This document shows positions 47,120-56,531 of a DNA stretch of 64,000 nucleotides, one piece after another (the stretch's first letter is position 1; every line of letters begins with the position of its first letter). Under the pieces are notes generated by a model. That model had not been told where the DNA came from and made no database searches. It saw only the letters and a list, made by a program, of their open reading frames with translations. The DNA is from Ornithinibacillus scapharcae TW25 (GTDB lineage Bacteria; Bacillota; Bacilli; Bacillales; Amphibacillaceae). The stretch is taken from positions 1 through 64,000 of the forward strand of contig NZ_AEWH01000008.1 of assembly GCF_000190475.1 (NCBI RefSeq). The letters run 5' to 3'. The position numbers and the translations under genes are program-made.

Positions 47120-48392
47120 ATTGTAAAGGTTCCCGAACTCCGGTTTCCCTTGTCATTTCACCCGCAATAAAGCGCATATCATTCCCGGTTGGATTTTGGA
47201 ATACTCTTAGCCCAAACTCTGATGCAACTGCAAATAGATGATCAAAAATATCGGACTGAATTGATTCATAAACTGCCCAAGCCGTATCATTACTAAAAGC
47301 ATAGATTTCTAACGGCAAGCCATTTTCTGTTGGAGCTAACTGCCGTACCATTAATGACATTTCCTGATGTATTCCTGGATGGTGTTTTAAATAATTCGTT
47401 ATATATGCTCGAAACACACCAATATTTGTAAGCGCCCTTCCGTTGACAGGGTTGGTCCTGCTCACATTATGTGTTTCATTGTATTCTTCTATTTCCTTTT
47501 CTCGAGTCTCTATATGTTCCTTTAGGAGTTGTATTTCCTTTAGCTTTTCAATCATTTCCGGAGAACAGAATTTTATGCTCGTTTTATCAATAAATATTGA
47601 GCGCTTAATTCTTCTTCCACCGGAGTTAACCATACCTCTCCAATTGATGAAAGAATCAGACACAAGTGCATACGCTGGAATCATCGTAATCGTCTTATCG
47701 AAGTTCTGCACCTTGATTGTGTTTAACGTAATATCTATTACATCACCATCAGCACCATACTTCGGCATTTCAATCCAGTCCCCAACACGTACCATATCAT
47801 TAGTAGTTAGCTGTATACCAGCAACCAATCCTAAAATTGAATCCTTAAATACCAACATAATAACTGCAGAAAGTGCACCAATTCCACCAAGCAAAATAAA
47901 TGGACTCTCTCCAATTAGATTCGCAATAATGAGGATAGCACCAATTGCTACAATAACAATATTTGCTACCTGAATATAGCCTTTGATTGGCCTAGTCTTC
48001 GAAATTTCAAATGTCCGATAAATATCATTGACAGCGTTTAATAATCTTGTTAGAACGATTAAGCCGATAATAATGATATAGGTTACCGATAATCTCTGGA
48101 TAATCGTTTGGTAATCCTCAAATTCATTAATTTCTGATGCAAAATAAATGATTATCGCCGGCACAATATGCGACAAGGTTTGAAAAATTCTTCTCTCCAA
48201 CAATACATTGTCCCAGGTAATTTTATTTTTCGTTATAATTCGGGTGACAACATTAACAACAACCTTCTTCGTAATAAAGTTTGCAATCAAACAGATCAAC
48301 CCAATGATCATTATCTTAATCAACCCTACAAGAATAACATCGACTCGAGCAGGTAAATCAAATGTCGAAATCCACTCATTCACAAAATCCAT
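47118..48392 (-). CDS. Mechanosensitive ion channel family protein (MscS/YbdG-like)
   Basis: A 424-residue membrane protein: five N-terminal helices (about 15-195), then the MscS pore and beta domain (SILGLVAGIQLTTNDMVRVGDWIEM, INWRGMVNSGGRRIKRSIFID) and a cytoplasmic C-terminal region. The size and order fit the YbdG type. It would release solutes on osmotic downshock, which fits the neighbouring Na+ antiporter. ATG 48392 is chosen by GGAGG. Confidence 0.88.
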   Translation of the reverse strand: MDFVNEWISTFDLPARVDVILVGLIKIMIIGLICLIANFITKKVVVNVVTRIITKNKITWDNVLLERRIFQTLSHIVPAIIIYFASEINEFEDYQTIIQRLSVTYIIIIGLIVLTRLLNAVNDIYRTFEISKTRPIKGYIQVANIVIVAIGAILIIANLIGESPFILLGGIGALSAVIMLVFKDSILGLVAGIQLTTNDMVRVGDWIEMPKYGADGDVIDITLNTIKVQNFDKTITMIPAYALVSDSFINWRGMVNSGGRRIKRSIFIDKTSIKFCSPEMIEKLKEIQLLKEHIETREKEIEEYNETHNVSRTNPVNGRALTNIGVFRAYITNYLKHHPGIHQEMSLMVRQLAPTENGLPLEIYAFSNDTAWAVYESIQSDIFDHLFAVASEFGLRVFQNPTGNDMRFIAGEMTRETGVREPLQ

Positions 48393-48438
48393 AATAACCT
48401 CCAAAAATAAGAATAACACTTACAATTATATCAAATTT

Positions 48439-48466
48439 GGGACATGGGGACAGGTCCCTTGTCCCC
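48439..48466. repeat. Palindromic dispersed repeat, copy 6
   Basis: GGGACATGGGGACAGGTCCC, then TTGTCCCC, flanked by TTT and AAA so that the palindrome is extended (ATTTGG.../...CCAAAT). It lies upstream of the MscS-like gene. Confidence 0.85.
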
Positions 48467-48654
48467 AAATCCAGAAATTAAAAGAAAAAATCTGCAATAT
48501 TATATTTTATCATTTTAATTCTTCAGAATATAATGTATTATATTACAATAATGTTACTTTTTGGTTTCATTGTATTTCCAATTATATAGCTCTATCGAAG
48601 TAGCTATGTATAAAATCCATAACTGTTTAAATTATTTAACGAGGAGATAAACAA

Positions 48655-49164
48655 ATGTCAAAACGTTTAATTGCTATCGTACTATTAGTATTTGCTGTAT
48701 TAGTAGGGTGTTCCAATGAAGAAACCAGTAAAAAAGAAGTACCAGAATCCAAAAATTCCAATCAAGAAATAAGATTACCAATGATTGATATTATAGCTGG
48801 AGATATTGCCGGTCCAGTCTATAAAGACGTCTGGTGCTTAAAGGAGGAAAGTCTCTGCTCACTTACCCCTAATCCACCACAGGAAGTTGTATCGTCAAAC
48901 CCTCCCCCATTGCGCGTTAGACCAGGTGATGTATTCCAGATATCTATAACAACAGATAGCATCCCTGAATCAAAAGAAATCTATACTCCAGACATTTCAG
49001 AACTAAAGCTATGGAAAGGAAATGAAGAACTGACTGTGGAGGCGACCGATTATCAAATAACAGCGCCAATGGAAGAAGGATTGTACTATTATTCTATGAA
49101 GCTACAATGGGATGGCTATTATACTGGCCAAGCATACTATGCATTTTCTCTCAGAGTTCAATAA
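48655..49164 (+). CDS. Putative lipoprotein next to ABC transporter genes
   Basis: A 169-residue secreted protein with signal peptide and lipobox VLVGC (Cys19). The mature part has two cysteines (WCLKEESLC) and beta-rich stretches; no family is recognised. It starts the operon of two permeases and one ATPase, so it may be an accessory or resistance factor. GAGGAG precedes ATG 48655. Confidence 0.6.
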   Translation: MSKRLIAIVLLVFAVLVGCSNEETSKKEVPESKNSNQEIRLPMIDIIAGDIAGPVYKDVWCLKEESLCSLTPNPPQEVVSSNPPPLRVRPGDVFQISITTDSIPESKEIYTPDISELKLWKGNEELTVEATDYQITAPMEEGLYYYSMKLQWDGYYTGQAYYAFSLRVQ

Positions 49165-49187
49165 CGCATCAAATCGGAGGTGAATTA

Positions 49188-50465
49188 ATGTTTCGACTAA
49201 TGTTATTCGAATTTAAAAAAATAGGAAGATCTAACTTTGCCCGAATTTTAATTGTAGCACTTATACTCTTCTGTATCGGTTTTTATGCCTTCACCTATGT
49301 CAATACAACCCGCATTGAAGATGAGATTCAATCTATACAGAGTACCATACAATTTACTGAACAAGACCTGAATAAGCAACGAGAAACATTAAAAACCGCT
49401 GAAGGCGCAGAGGCGACAGAATTGAAAAATAACATCACGTTTTACGAGGAGTGGTTAGTGGGAGAACAAAATAAATTAGAATTGTATAACGATGAAAATT
49501 GGCAAGCAATCTTACAGCAAGAAATTGATGAAGCAGAAGCAGATGCGGGTAGTATGCGATACAATGGTCAAACCCACACCTTCAGTCATCCAACATTATT
49601 TACATTGGATACCTATGTTGCAATAAGTAAATGGATGCAGAATAATGAAATAACTCCTCTATTACCAGTTGATAGACATTTTTCTTATGTAACACTTTAT
49701 GATAAGGAAGTCATTAGCACCAGTCCCGCTGAAGCAGAAATGATAATGGAAACATTCAGAAAAAACAGCATCAAATATTCATCAAGCAGTATCCATTATC
49801 TTTATCGATTATTTGAAATATCGTTCGGATTCGTCGGGGTCATATTTTTCCTATTCCTCTTTGGTGATATCGTAACAAAGGAAGGACTAGGTCGAAACGG
49901 TCCAATCCATCTACTTAGAACGCAACCAATACATCGAGACAAAATATTAGCAAGTAAGTTTTTAACTACTATTGTGTTCAGCTCCATAACGCTCATTAGT
50001 ATAATAGCATTTTCCATCATTGTAGGGGGATTATTCGACCGAATAGGCGATTGGGATTATCCAGTTCTAATCTATGGCGAAGAGAGGACTTTCACGTTGA
50101 TGGGAATGGGTACATTTCTTCTAAAAGCAAGCAGTCTGTTTCTACTCATTCTAATTTTTTGCTATTCTATCCTAATCCTCTTCTCTATTTTGACGAAACG
50201 ATCATTAATCACAACAGGGCTAACTCTTGGAATATTATTGATTGGGATTGGCATGAGTAAAGAACTTGTGACTTCTACTATTGCTCACTATATACCTTTT
50301 CAGTACTTTTCTGTTTTTAACGTTTTAACAAATGAACTAGCCCTTACAATGGAAAACTTTAATATTTCTTATGTGAATGGAATGGTTTCCTTGAGTATCT
50401 CAAGTGTAGCCTTATTGCTAATCACCTATATTATATCTGTTATACAGTATCGAAAAAGTAATTAG
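49188..50465 (+). CDS. ABC transporter permease (ABC-2 type)
   Basis: 425 residues: one N-terminal membrane segment (about 15-35), a long extracytoplasmic coiled region (about 40-205), then five or six helices in the C-terminal half (SFGFVGVIFFLFLFGDIVTKEGL, LLRTQPIHRDKILASKF). The pattern matches ABC-2-type export permeases with a big loop. GGAGG is 7 bases before ATG 49188. Operon with the genes to 52483. Confidence 0.82.
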   Translation: MFRLMLFEFKKIGRSNFARILIVALILFCIGFYAFTYVNTTRIEDEIQSIQSTIQFTEQDLNKQRETLKTAEGAEATELKNNITFYEEWLVGEQNKLELYNDENWQAILQQEIDEAEADAGSMRYNGQTHTFSHPTLFTLDTYVAISKWMQNNEITPLLPVDRHFSYVTLYDKEVISTSPAEAEMIMETFRKNSIKYSSSSIHYLYRLFEISFGFVGVIFFLFLFGDIVTKEGLGRNGPIHLLRTQPIHRDKILASKFLTTIVFSSITLISIIAFSIIVGGLFDRIGDWDYPVLIYGEERTFTLMGMGTFLLKASSLFLLILIFCYSILILFSILTKRSLITTGLTLGILLIGIGMSKELVTSTIAHYIPFQYFSVFNVLTNELALTMENFNISYVNGMVSLSISSVALLLITYIISVIQYRKSN

Positions 50466-50483
50466 TAGATTGGGAGTGTAAAT

Positions 50484-51368
50484 ATGATAGTAGAAGTAAA
50501 AGGACTAAAAAAGCGTTATAAAAAGCAGCTTGTACTAAAGGGAATCGATGTTCAAATCGAATCCCCGCAAATTATAGCCCTAGTCGGACCAAATGGTTCC
50601 GGTAAAACAACAATGCTAAACTGTATGACAAATCTACTTTCTATTACGGAAGGAAAAATAGAGCTGTTAGGAAAGAAATACACAGATGCATCCCTATTTT
50701 ATGATGTTTCCTATTTACAAGATAATCGTATTTTATATGGAAATCTAACAGGATATGACCATTTAAAATTCATCTGTACTATCCAAAAGTTACCCCTTAC
50801 AAAAATCAAAGAAGTAGCGAGAAGAGTAGGTATGGAAAGCTACTTAAAGAAAAGAGTACGTAATTATTCACTTGGGATGAAGCAGCACTTATTATTAGCA
50901 ATGGCTATAATCAATGAGCCCAAATTATTACTAATGGACGAACCTTTAAATGGACTGGACCCAACAAGTGCAATCAATATGCGGAATATTTTACTTGAAT
51001 TATACAAGGAAGGGACGACCATTATTGTATCGTCTCATAACCTAGATGAAATAGACCGTCTGACCAACATCATCTATTTCATGAAGGATGGTGCGTTATT
51101 AAAAGAATCACTTCAGGATTTTTCAACCAAAAATTATATCATGACCGTTAATAACCCAGAAAAGGCAAAGAAAATTTTATCTGAACAGAAAATACCCTTT
51201 ACCATAAATAACCAAAATCAACTTGAACTGGAAGAGAAAATGATTGAAATCCAAACAGTCATTAATCATTTAAATCAAAACGATATTACTATTCAGGACA
51301 TTGAAAACCAGAAGATTGGAGCCGAAAGACGATACCGAGAATTATTTGAACAGGAGTTATCCTCATGA
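50484..51368 (+). CDS. ABC transporter ATP-binding protein
   Basis: 294 residues. Walker A GPNGSGKTT, signature YSLGMKQHLLLA, Walker B LLLMDEPLNGLDP and H-loop SSHNLDE are all present. Residues 220-294 are the C-terminal extension found in antibiotic-peptide and bacitracin-type exporters. Energises the two flanking permeases. Confidence 0.9.
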   Translation: MIVEVKGLKKRYKKQLVLKGIDVQIESPQIIALVGPNGSGKTTMLNCMTNLLSITEGKIELLGKKYTDASLFYDVSYLQDNRILYGNLTGYDHLKFICTIQKLPLTKIKEVARRVGMESYLKKRVRNYSLGMKQHLLLAMAIINEPKLLLMDEPLNGLDPTSAINMRNILLELYKEGTTIIVSSHNLDEIDRLTNIIYFMKDGALLKESLQDFSTKNYIMTVNNPEKAKKILSEQKIPFTINNQNQLELEEKMIEIQTVINHLNQNDITIQDIENQKIGAERRYRELFEQELSS

Positions 51369-52483
51369 GATTATTGGGCTTTGAGTTAAAGAAAACACTG
51401 TTTAGTAAAAAATTCTTGTATATTATCATTGGAGTCATACTGGCTATTTCCTTTTTGTTCATTCGGAATGTAATCTTTCAATCCTACATAGAAAAACAGG
51501 AGCAAGAAAAAGTCGATGAGTGGTTAGAGGTTGGCTTTAGTAATTCCAAGATGCATAATGGCATAGTAGAAGCCGATCCTGAAAATGAAGAAGAAATGAA
51601 CAAACTTGTTCTCAACAGTAAGTCCATTGATATATTATATAATATTCGCTCGAATATTGGTTCGGATGACTGGCAAGTGAAGCTAAATTTAGAAAACGAG
51701 TTCCTAACTATCATACTCGAATATAAGGAAGCAAAAGGGGATCACCCCCTAACCTATCAAGAAATCAATCATAAACTTGCCTTGAACCAAGAGCTACTGG
51801 CTCAGAATATTCCTCCGGAACATGAGACTTACAGTTTGGCTTTACCAAACTTTATGAAACAAGTAGTAGATTTATTTGTAAACTACGGAGCTATCCTCTT
51901 AGTTCTACTGTTAATCGGTGAGACAATGTCATCAGAATTTGAAAGCCGATCCATAAATCTTTTGTTTACACAACCATTAAAGCGTACCGATATTATTACG
52001 AGTAAATTTAGTAGTTCTATCATTCTTTATATCCTAACAACATTAATAATGATTGTAGCTAACTATTTGATAGGCTTAATTTTTGGTGATAAAGGACAAT
52101 TCCATTATCCGATTCTTATGGAAAAAGATACTGAGATTAACTTTATGACTCTTACCGAATATATAACTATTGCCTTAATAGTTGTCAGTTTAACTATGTT
52201 ATTTGTCATCGCACTAACGATACTCTACAGCCTTTTTATCAAAAATACACTTGCTACAACTTTCGCTGTCCTAGTTACATTAGTGATTGGATATGGGATA
52301 AATACATTGATTACATGGGACCCAATTCTATGGATTAATCCTTTCCAATACTTATTACCAGAAGAAACGATATTATTCCAGAATGGTCATGAGTGGTATC
52401 AAGGGATTCCAATCATCTTCCTAGTAAGCTTTATATTATACATCATAGCTAGACAGAAAATTAAAACTAGTAAGGTGGATTAA
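51365..52483 (+). CDS. ABC transporter permease (ABC-2 type), second subunit
   Basis: 372 residues with the same layout as the 49188-50465 permease: N-terminal segment, extracytoplasmic region to about 165, then six helices (NYGAILLVLLLIGETMSSEFE, LLFTQPLKRTDIITSKF). The conserved L-x-T-Q-P block is shared, so the two arose by duplication and probably form a heterodimer. Overlaps the ATPase gene by 4 bases. Confidence 0.82.
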   Translation: MRLLGFELKKTLFSKKFLYIIIGVILAISFLFIRNVIFQSYIEKQEQEKVDEWLEVGFSNSKMHNGIVEADPENEEEMNKLVLNSKSIDILYNIRSNIGSDDWQVKLNLENEFLTIILEYKEAKGDHPLTYQEINHKLALNQELLAQNIPPEHETYSLALPNFMKQVVDLFVNYGAILLVLLLIGETMSSEFESRSINLLFTQPLKRTDIITSKFSSSIILYILTTLIMIVANYLIGLIFGDKGQFHYPILMEKDTEINFMTLTEYITIALIVVSLTMLFVIALTILYSLFIKNTLATTFAVLVTLVIGYGINTLITWDPILWINPFQYLLPEETILFQNGHEWYQGIPIIFLVSFILYIIARQKIKTSKVD

Positions 52484-52502
52484 AATAATAAGTATGTGGA
52501 GG

Positions 52503-52534
52503 GCATTCACTCAAGATTGAGGTGAATGCTTTTT
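52503..52534 (+). terminator. Terminator of the ABC operon
   Basis: GCATTCAC and GTGAATGC form an 8-bp stem with extra pairs, followed by TTTTTAC. Confidence 0.85.
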
Positions 52535-52662
52535 ACATATGTATTAATTCTACAGTTTTTTTCTTGTCAGAGGAAGGTTGTTCATATTCTCCATTTCTCA
52601 ACATGACGAAGGTGATGAAACCAACTCATCACCTCTCCAATTAGGATCCATGCCTATTAACC

Positions 52663-53220
52663 TTAACTTCGAACTAACCCGCCCTGCAGAAAAGGACCTA
52701 CCGACTTTATATACTTCTCAGGTGTAACAGATTGATTCCTTCCCCATTCTACCGACGCGCCATACAACCCCCAACTCAACATTGTTGCAGGTACTTTCAG
52801 TTGTTCTATATCAACTTTCGGACGCTCTCTTTCTAGCATTCGTAGAAAAATAACTTCTAATTGGTCACGAATGATTCTAGCGATCGTATCTTCATAGCCC
52901 CGATGGCAACGATTAGATAAGGATAATTGAAAATCCGTTATCGCTTTAAATAGATTAACCAATGTTTCTTCATTTAGATCACTATCTTCATAGGTTTGGC
53001 AATTCAAATTAATAAATAACACCTCAGATAATGCCTTATCTAACAAGTCATAAATATCCTCAAAATGATAATAGAATGTTGCACGATTAATCATTGCTTC
53101 TGATGTAATGTCTTTAATCGTTATATCTTTAAATTCTTTCTTACTAGATAACGCTATAAAAGAATCCATGATTAACTTTCGAGTGCGTAAAATTCTAGGA
53201 TCTGTTTTCGGTTGGGTCAT
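52663..53220 (-). CDS. TetR/AcrR family regulator
   Basis: 185 residues with an N-terminal HTH (RTRKLIMDSFIALSSKKEF, INRATFYYHFEDIYDLL) and a TetR_C_8-like C-terminal domain. ATG 53220 has AGGAGGAGG upstream. Divergent from the FMN reductase and DsbA-family genes, which it probably represses via the palindrome at 53340-53370. Confidence 0.88.
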   Translation of the reverse strand: MTQPKTDPRILRTRKLIMDSFIALSSKKEFKDITIKDITSEAMINRATFYYHFEDIYDLLDKALSEVLFINLNCQTYEDSDLNEETLVNLFKAITDFQLSLSNRCHRGYEDTIARIIRDQLEVIFLRMLERERPKVDIEQLKVPATMLSWGLYGASVEWGRNQSVTPEKYIKSVGPFLQGGLVRS

Positions 53221-53339
53221 GTCTAACCTCCTCCTACTTTTCCGACAGTTTCCCAAATGTGTTGGATATACAACATATCTCTCAAAGTATTGGTGTTTAT
53301 GTTTTTCATTATCCACTATGATAACCATAAGGAGCAAAC

Positions 53340-53370
53340 AAAAGGTTCTACCAGCCAGTTAGAACCTTTT
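53340..53370. promoter_or_regulatory. 31-bp inverted repeat between TetR and FMN reductase genes
   Basis: AAAAGGTTCTA and TAGAACCTTTT are perfect 11-base arms around 9 bases. It ends 13 bases before the ribosome site of the reductase gene. It may be a TetR operator or an RNA hairpin; its place favours control of the + strand operon. Confidence 0.55.
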
Positions 53371-53390
53371 AGTAATTAGGAGGAATTCAA

Positions 53391-53948
53391 ATGATGAAAA
53401 TAGGTATTATTACAGGAAGTACAAGGGATTCGCGAGTAAATCTACAAGTAGCAGAATGGGTGAAATCGATTGCTGAGAAAAGAACCGATGCAGATTTTGA
53501 ACTTGTCGATATCAAGGACTACAACTTACCGAAGTTTAACGAACCTATTACCGCTATTATGATACGTGATTATCAAGCATCAGAAGCCAAGCCTTGGTCT
53601 GATAAAATTGATTCACTAGACGGATTTATTTTTGTACTAGCAGAATACAACAAAGGTATTACTTCTGGACTGAAAGATGCAATCGATTACTTATATCAAG
53701 AATGGAATAATAAAGCAGCTGGAATTGTAAGCTATGGTTCAACACTCGGTGTTTCGGCAGCCAATGACTTAAGATTAATTTTGTCCGTACCAAAAGTAGC
53801 TACTGTAGGTACTCAAGTGGCTATGAACCTATTCACCGATTTCCAAGATATGAGTAAATTCAATCCAGCACCATTCCATCAGAAAACTGTTATCAAGTTA
53901 TTAGATGAAGTGATTGCATGGTCAACAGCATTAAAAACAATTCGATAA
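53391..53948 (+). CDS. NAD(P)H-dependent FMN reductase family protein
   Basis: 185 residues with a flavodoxin-like fold (IITGSTRDSRVN binding the FMN phosphate; LAEYNKGITSGLKDAIDYL; AAGIVSYGS). Reduces quinones, azo dyes or electrophiles. ATG 53391 follows AGGAGG at 7 bases. Cotranscribed with the DsbA-family gene; both probably answer electrophile or thiol stress. Confidence 0.9.
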   Translation: MMKIGIITGSTRDSRVNLQVAEWVKSIAEKRTDADFELVDIKDYNLPKFNEPITAIMIRDYQASEAKPWSDKIDSLDGFIFVLAEYNKGITSGLKDAIDYLYQEWNNKAAGIVSYGSTLGVSAANDLRLILSVPKVATVGTQVAMNLFTDFQDMSKFNPAPFHQKTVIKLLDEVIAWSTALKTIR

Positions 53949-53969
53949 TCTTAGGGGAGAATTAGCGAC

Positions 53970-54890
53970 ATGGAACGAAATAATATGATTTGTGATATGG
54001 AAACAGGAGTTTGCGGAGTGGCAGGTGAAGAAGAAATGCAGCTAGTTGATTTCAATCAACCAAACAAAACAATCGATCTATATTATGTGACAGATCCAAT
54101 TTGCTCACACTGCTGGGCAATTGAGCCGACTCTTAGGCGTTTGATGAAACAGTATGGTCATTATTTTAATTTTCATACCGTTATGGGAGGCCTACTCGAG
54201 AAGTGGCACGATGGCCCGATTGATCCAGCCAATGGAATATTTAAACCAGCAGATGTTGCTGGGCACTGGAGAGAAGTTGGGGAACATAGTCGTATGCCGA
54301 TTGATGGTTCCCTAATGATTGACAATCCGGTTCAATCATCTTTCCCACCATCTCGAGTTTTTAAAATCATTCAGAAGCATCACGGGGATGAAAGAGCATT
54401 CGAATACTTACGTCGCGCCAGAGAAGCACTATTTGCATTTAATAAAAATATCGGGGAAGAATCCGTTCTACTAGAAATTATTAATCATTTGGAGTTTGAT
54501 GGTAATGCTATTGTGAAAGAAGCTCGTGACCAAACAGGTCATGATTTACTTCTCGAAGATTTTGCTTTAACTAGAAAGCTTGGTGCTAGAGGATTCCCAA
54601 CAATTATTGTGGTGAACGAAGAAAATAAAGGAGTTAAAATCGTAGGTGGTCGCCCGTTTGAGTACTATGTTGCGGGACTAACCCAAGTGCTTGATGAAGA
54701 ACCAACACCAAAGAAGCAGCCTCACTTATCTCATCTACTTAAGGAAGAAAAACTTCTTTTTGCAAAAGAAATTGAAGTAATGTATGATGTAATGCCAGAG
54801 GACCTTCCATCATATGTAATGAACGAGCTTGCTACTGCTAGGTATGAAGAAAAGGAAATTCTAGGTGAAAAATACTATGTAAATATATAA
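53970..54890 (+). CDS. DsbA-family protein (YjbH/SpxH- or FrnE-like)
   Basis: 306 residues, no signal peptide, with a thioredoxin-fold DsbA domain: DPICSHCWAIEP carries the CxxC pair, and GARGFPTIIV the cis-Pro. The layout is that of cytoplasmic FrnE/YjbH proteins; YjbH delivers Spx to ClpXP. An extra N-terminal ICDMETGVCG pair is present. Which of the two functions applies cannot be decided here. Follows the FMN reductase by 21 bases. Confidence 0.8.
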   Translation: MERNNMICDMETGVCGVAGEEEMQLVDFNQPNKTIDLYYVTDPICSHCWAIEPTLRRLMKQYGHYFNFHTVMGGLLEKWHDGPIDPANGIFKPADVAGHWREVGEHSRMPIDGSLMIDNPVQSSFPPSRVFKIIQKHHGDERAFEYLRRAREALFAFNKNIGEESVLLEIINHLEFDGNAIVKEARDQTGHDLLLEDFALTRKLGARGFPTIIVVNEENKGVKIVGGRPFEYYVAGLTQVLDEEPTPKKQPHLSHLLKEEKLLFAKEIEVMYDVMPEDLPSYVMNELATARYEEKEILGEKYYVNI

Positions 54891-54895
54891 GCCTA

Positions 54896-54926
54896 AGCTC
54901 ACAGCTGTATGCTATGAGCTATCTTT
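54896..54926 (+). terminator. Terminator after the DsbA-family gene
   Basis: GCTCACAGC and GCTATGAGC form a stem with one mismatch, followed by TATCTTTTTT. Confidence 0.75.
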
Positions 54927-55013
54927 TTTCGAACATTCCGTGACATGACTTATTTCATCTACGCATTATGGTAAAATACAATCAAATAAGTTTACATACA
55001 GGAGTTGTTATTG

Positions 55014-55526
55014 GTGAAAAAATTCTTGTTTTCTATCATTGGAATACTGTTTCTTATAACCGGTTGTGATGATACAGAATCCCGGAAATCAGCCGAAGAT
55101 ATCAAAGAAATCGTTCATGATTATACGGTAGGTAGCTTTGAAGACGTATCCGCTTCGATCACTTCGCATGAGCTAATTGTTACGAATAGTAATAATGAGA
55201 AAAAGACTTATGAATTACCTGAAGATGAGTTTTTTGTTTCAATTGCTCCTTTTATCGAAACAACACATCCTTGCGAAATCCATAGTTTAACCAGTTGTCA
55301 GGGTGAACTAGTAGAAGAAGATTTCGAGGTTTATATTGAGGATACGGATGGAAATATAATTTTGGATGAAACAGTGACATCTTTTGAAAATGGCTTTATC
55401 GACCTATGGCTTCCACGTGAGAAGAACCTTCAAATTTCGATCAAGCATAAGGGGAAAACGGCAACATCTGAAATCTCCACATTCGAAGGAGACAACACTT
55501 GTATTACTACCATGCAATTACTTTAA
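55014..55526 (+). CDS. CueP family metal-binding lipoprotein
   Basis: A 170-residue lipoprotein (signal peptide, lipobox LITGC). The mature domain has the CueP pattern: HPCEIHSLTSCQGEL, NGFIDLWLPR and NTCITTMQL with three conserved Cys. CueP of Salmonella is a periplasmic copper-binding protein; in Gram-positives it would sit on the outer face of the membrane. GTG 55014 has AGGAG 9 bases upstream. Confidence 0.85.
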   Translation: MKKFLFSIIGILFLITGCDDTESRKSAEDIKEIVHDYTVGSFEDVSASITSHELIVTNSNNEKKTYELPEDEFFVSIAPFIETTHPCEIHSLTSCQGELVEEDFEVYIEDTDGNIILDETVTSFENGFIDLWLPREKNLQISIKHKGKTATSEISTFEGDNTCITTMQLL

Positions 55527-55533
55527 AATAACA

Positions 55534-55565
55534 AGGAGGATTGCTATTACTTAGCTAATCCTCCC
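55534..55565. terminator. Bidirectional terminator between convergent genes
   Basis: GGAGGATT and AATCCTCC form the outer stem with an inner GCT/AGC pairing, between the CueP gene and the convergent metallophosphoesterase gene. Confidence 0.65.
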
Positions 55566-55576
55566 TTCTCCAATTT

Positions 55577-56419
55577 TTACTCTCCCGAGACCTTAATCAA
55601 ACTTATTTGACTCTGATTCCAAAACCGCACTGGCGCCACACTGGTTCCTAGTCCACTATCAATATATAAATATTGATTGGCATTTAGTTCAAATACCCCT
55701 TTATCGTATTCTGGAAAATATCCCTGATTTGGAGCAACAAGAGCTCCGATGATAGGAAGTCTGATTTGACCGCCATGTGTGTGCCCGCTAAGTATTAAAT
55801 CAGCTGGAATCCTATCATAGCTTTCAACAACCCCTGGTGAATGAGACAGCAACACAGTATATATATCCTCATCGACCTCCTCAAATGCCAGATCAAGATT
55901 TTCATGGTTAGTCGATTCATCGTCCAGTCCAACAAGATTTAATTCTGTTCCATCGATAGATAATGTTTTATTTTTATTATTCAAGATAGTTATTTTCCGC
56001 TGTTCCAATCCAGCCAATAACTCTTGTTTATACTTATTATCCCACTCGTGATTACCACTAACAAAATACACACTTTCGTTGATGGCTGTTAATCCTTCAA
56101 CAAATGAAAAAATGCTCGTTAGATCCTCAGTGCTTCTATCCACTAAATCACCTGTCAACACAATAATATTAGCATCTATCTCCTTTACCTTCTCTAGTAT
56201 TCTATCATTACCTTCACCAAAAACTTTATTATGAACATCACTAATTTGTAGAATAGTAATTTCCGTGTCTTTCGGTATCTTACTAGTTTGGAAATTTACA
56301 TGATTCACCTTAAAAACATTGGTATCATAAAAAGCTTTCACTGACACGCCTAATACGGAAAGAAATCCAAGAAGAAGCATCCACTTTTTATAATTTGCCG
56401 TTCTATTTTTATTGGACAA
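55577..56419 (-). CDS. Metallophosphoesterase (YkuE-like)
   Basis: 280 residues with an N-terminal membrane anchor or signal (about 12-32) and a calcineurin-like domain: QISDVHNKVF, VLTGDLVDR, VSGNHEWD, LSHSPG and SGHTHGGQI. Similar to YkuE-type enzymes, which act at the outside of the membrane or wall. TTG 56419 has GGAAG 9 bases upstream. Confidence 0.88.
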   Translation of the reverse strand: MSNKNRTANYKKWMLLLGFLSVLGVSVKAFYDTNVFKVNHVNFQTSKIPKDTEITILQISDVHNKVFGEGNDRILEKVKEIDANIIVLTGDLVDRSTEDLTSIFSFVEGLTAINESVYFVSGNHEWDNKYKQELLAGLEQRKITILNNKNKTLSIDGTELNLVGLDDESTNHENLDLAFEEVDEDIYTVLLSHSPGVVESYDRIPADLILSGHTHGGQIRLPIIGALVAPNQGYFPEYDKGVFELNANQYLYIDSGLGTSVAPVRFWNQSQISLIKVSGE

Positions 56420-56483
56420 GGGTCTCACTCTTCCTAATCATTTGAAATTTTTATCATTATAACAGATTAGGAGTAAATAGTGG

Positions 56484-56520
56484 GAAAAAATATAGCTCAA
56501 GATTGGACTCTTAAGCTATA
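56484..56520 (-). terminator. Terminator of the SDR gene
   Basis: On the minus strand TATAGCTTAAG pairs with CTTGAGCTATA, followed by TTTTTTCCC. Confidence 0.88.
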
Positions 56521-56531
56521 CAAAATAAAAG

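Noticed and set aside
47443-47973. Open frame of 176 codons on the + strand
   Set aside because: Antisense to the MscS-like channel gene, which has all family motifs; no start signal.
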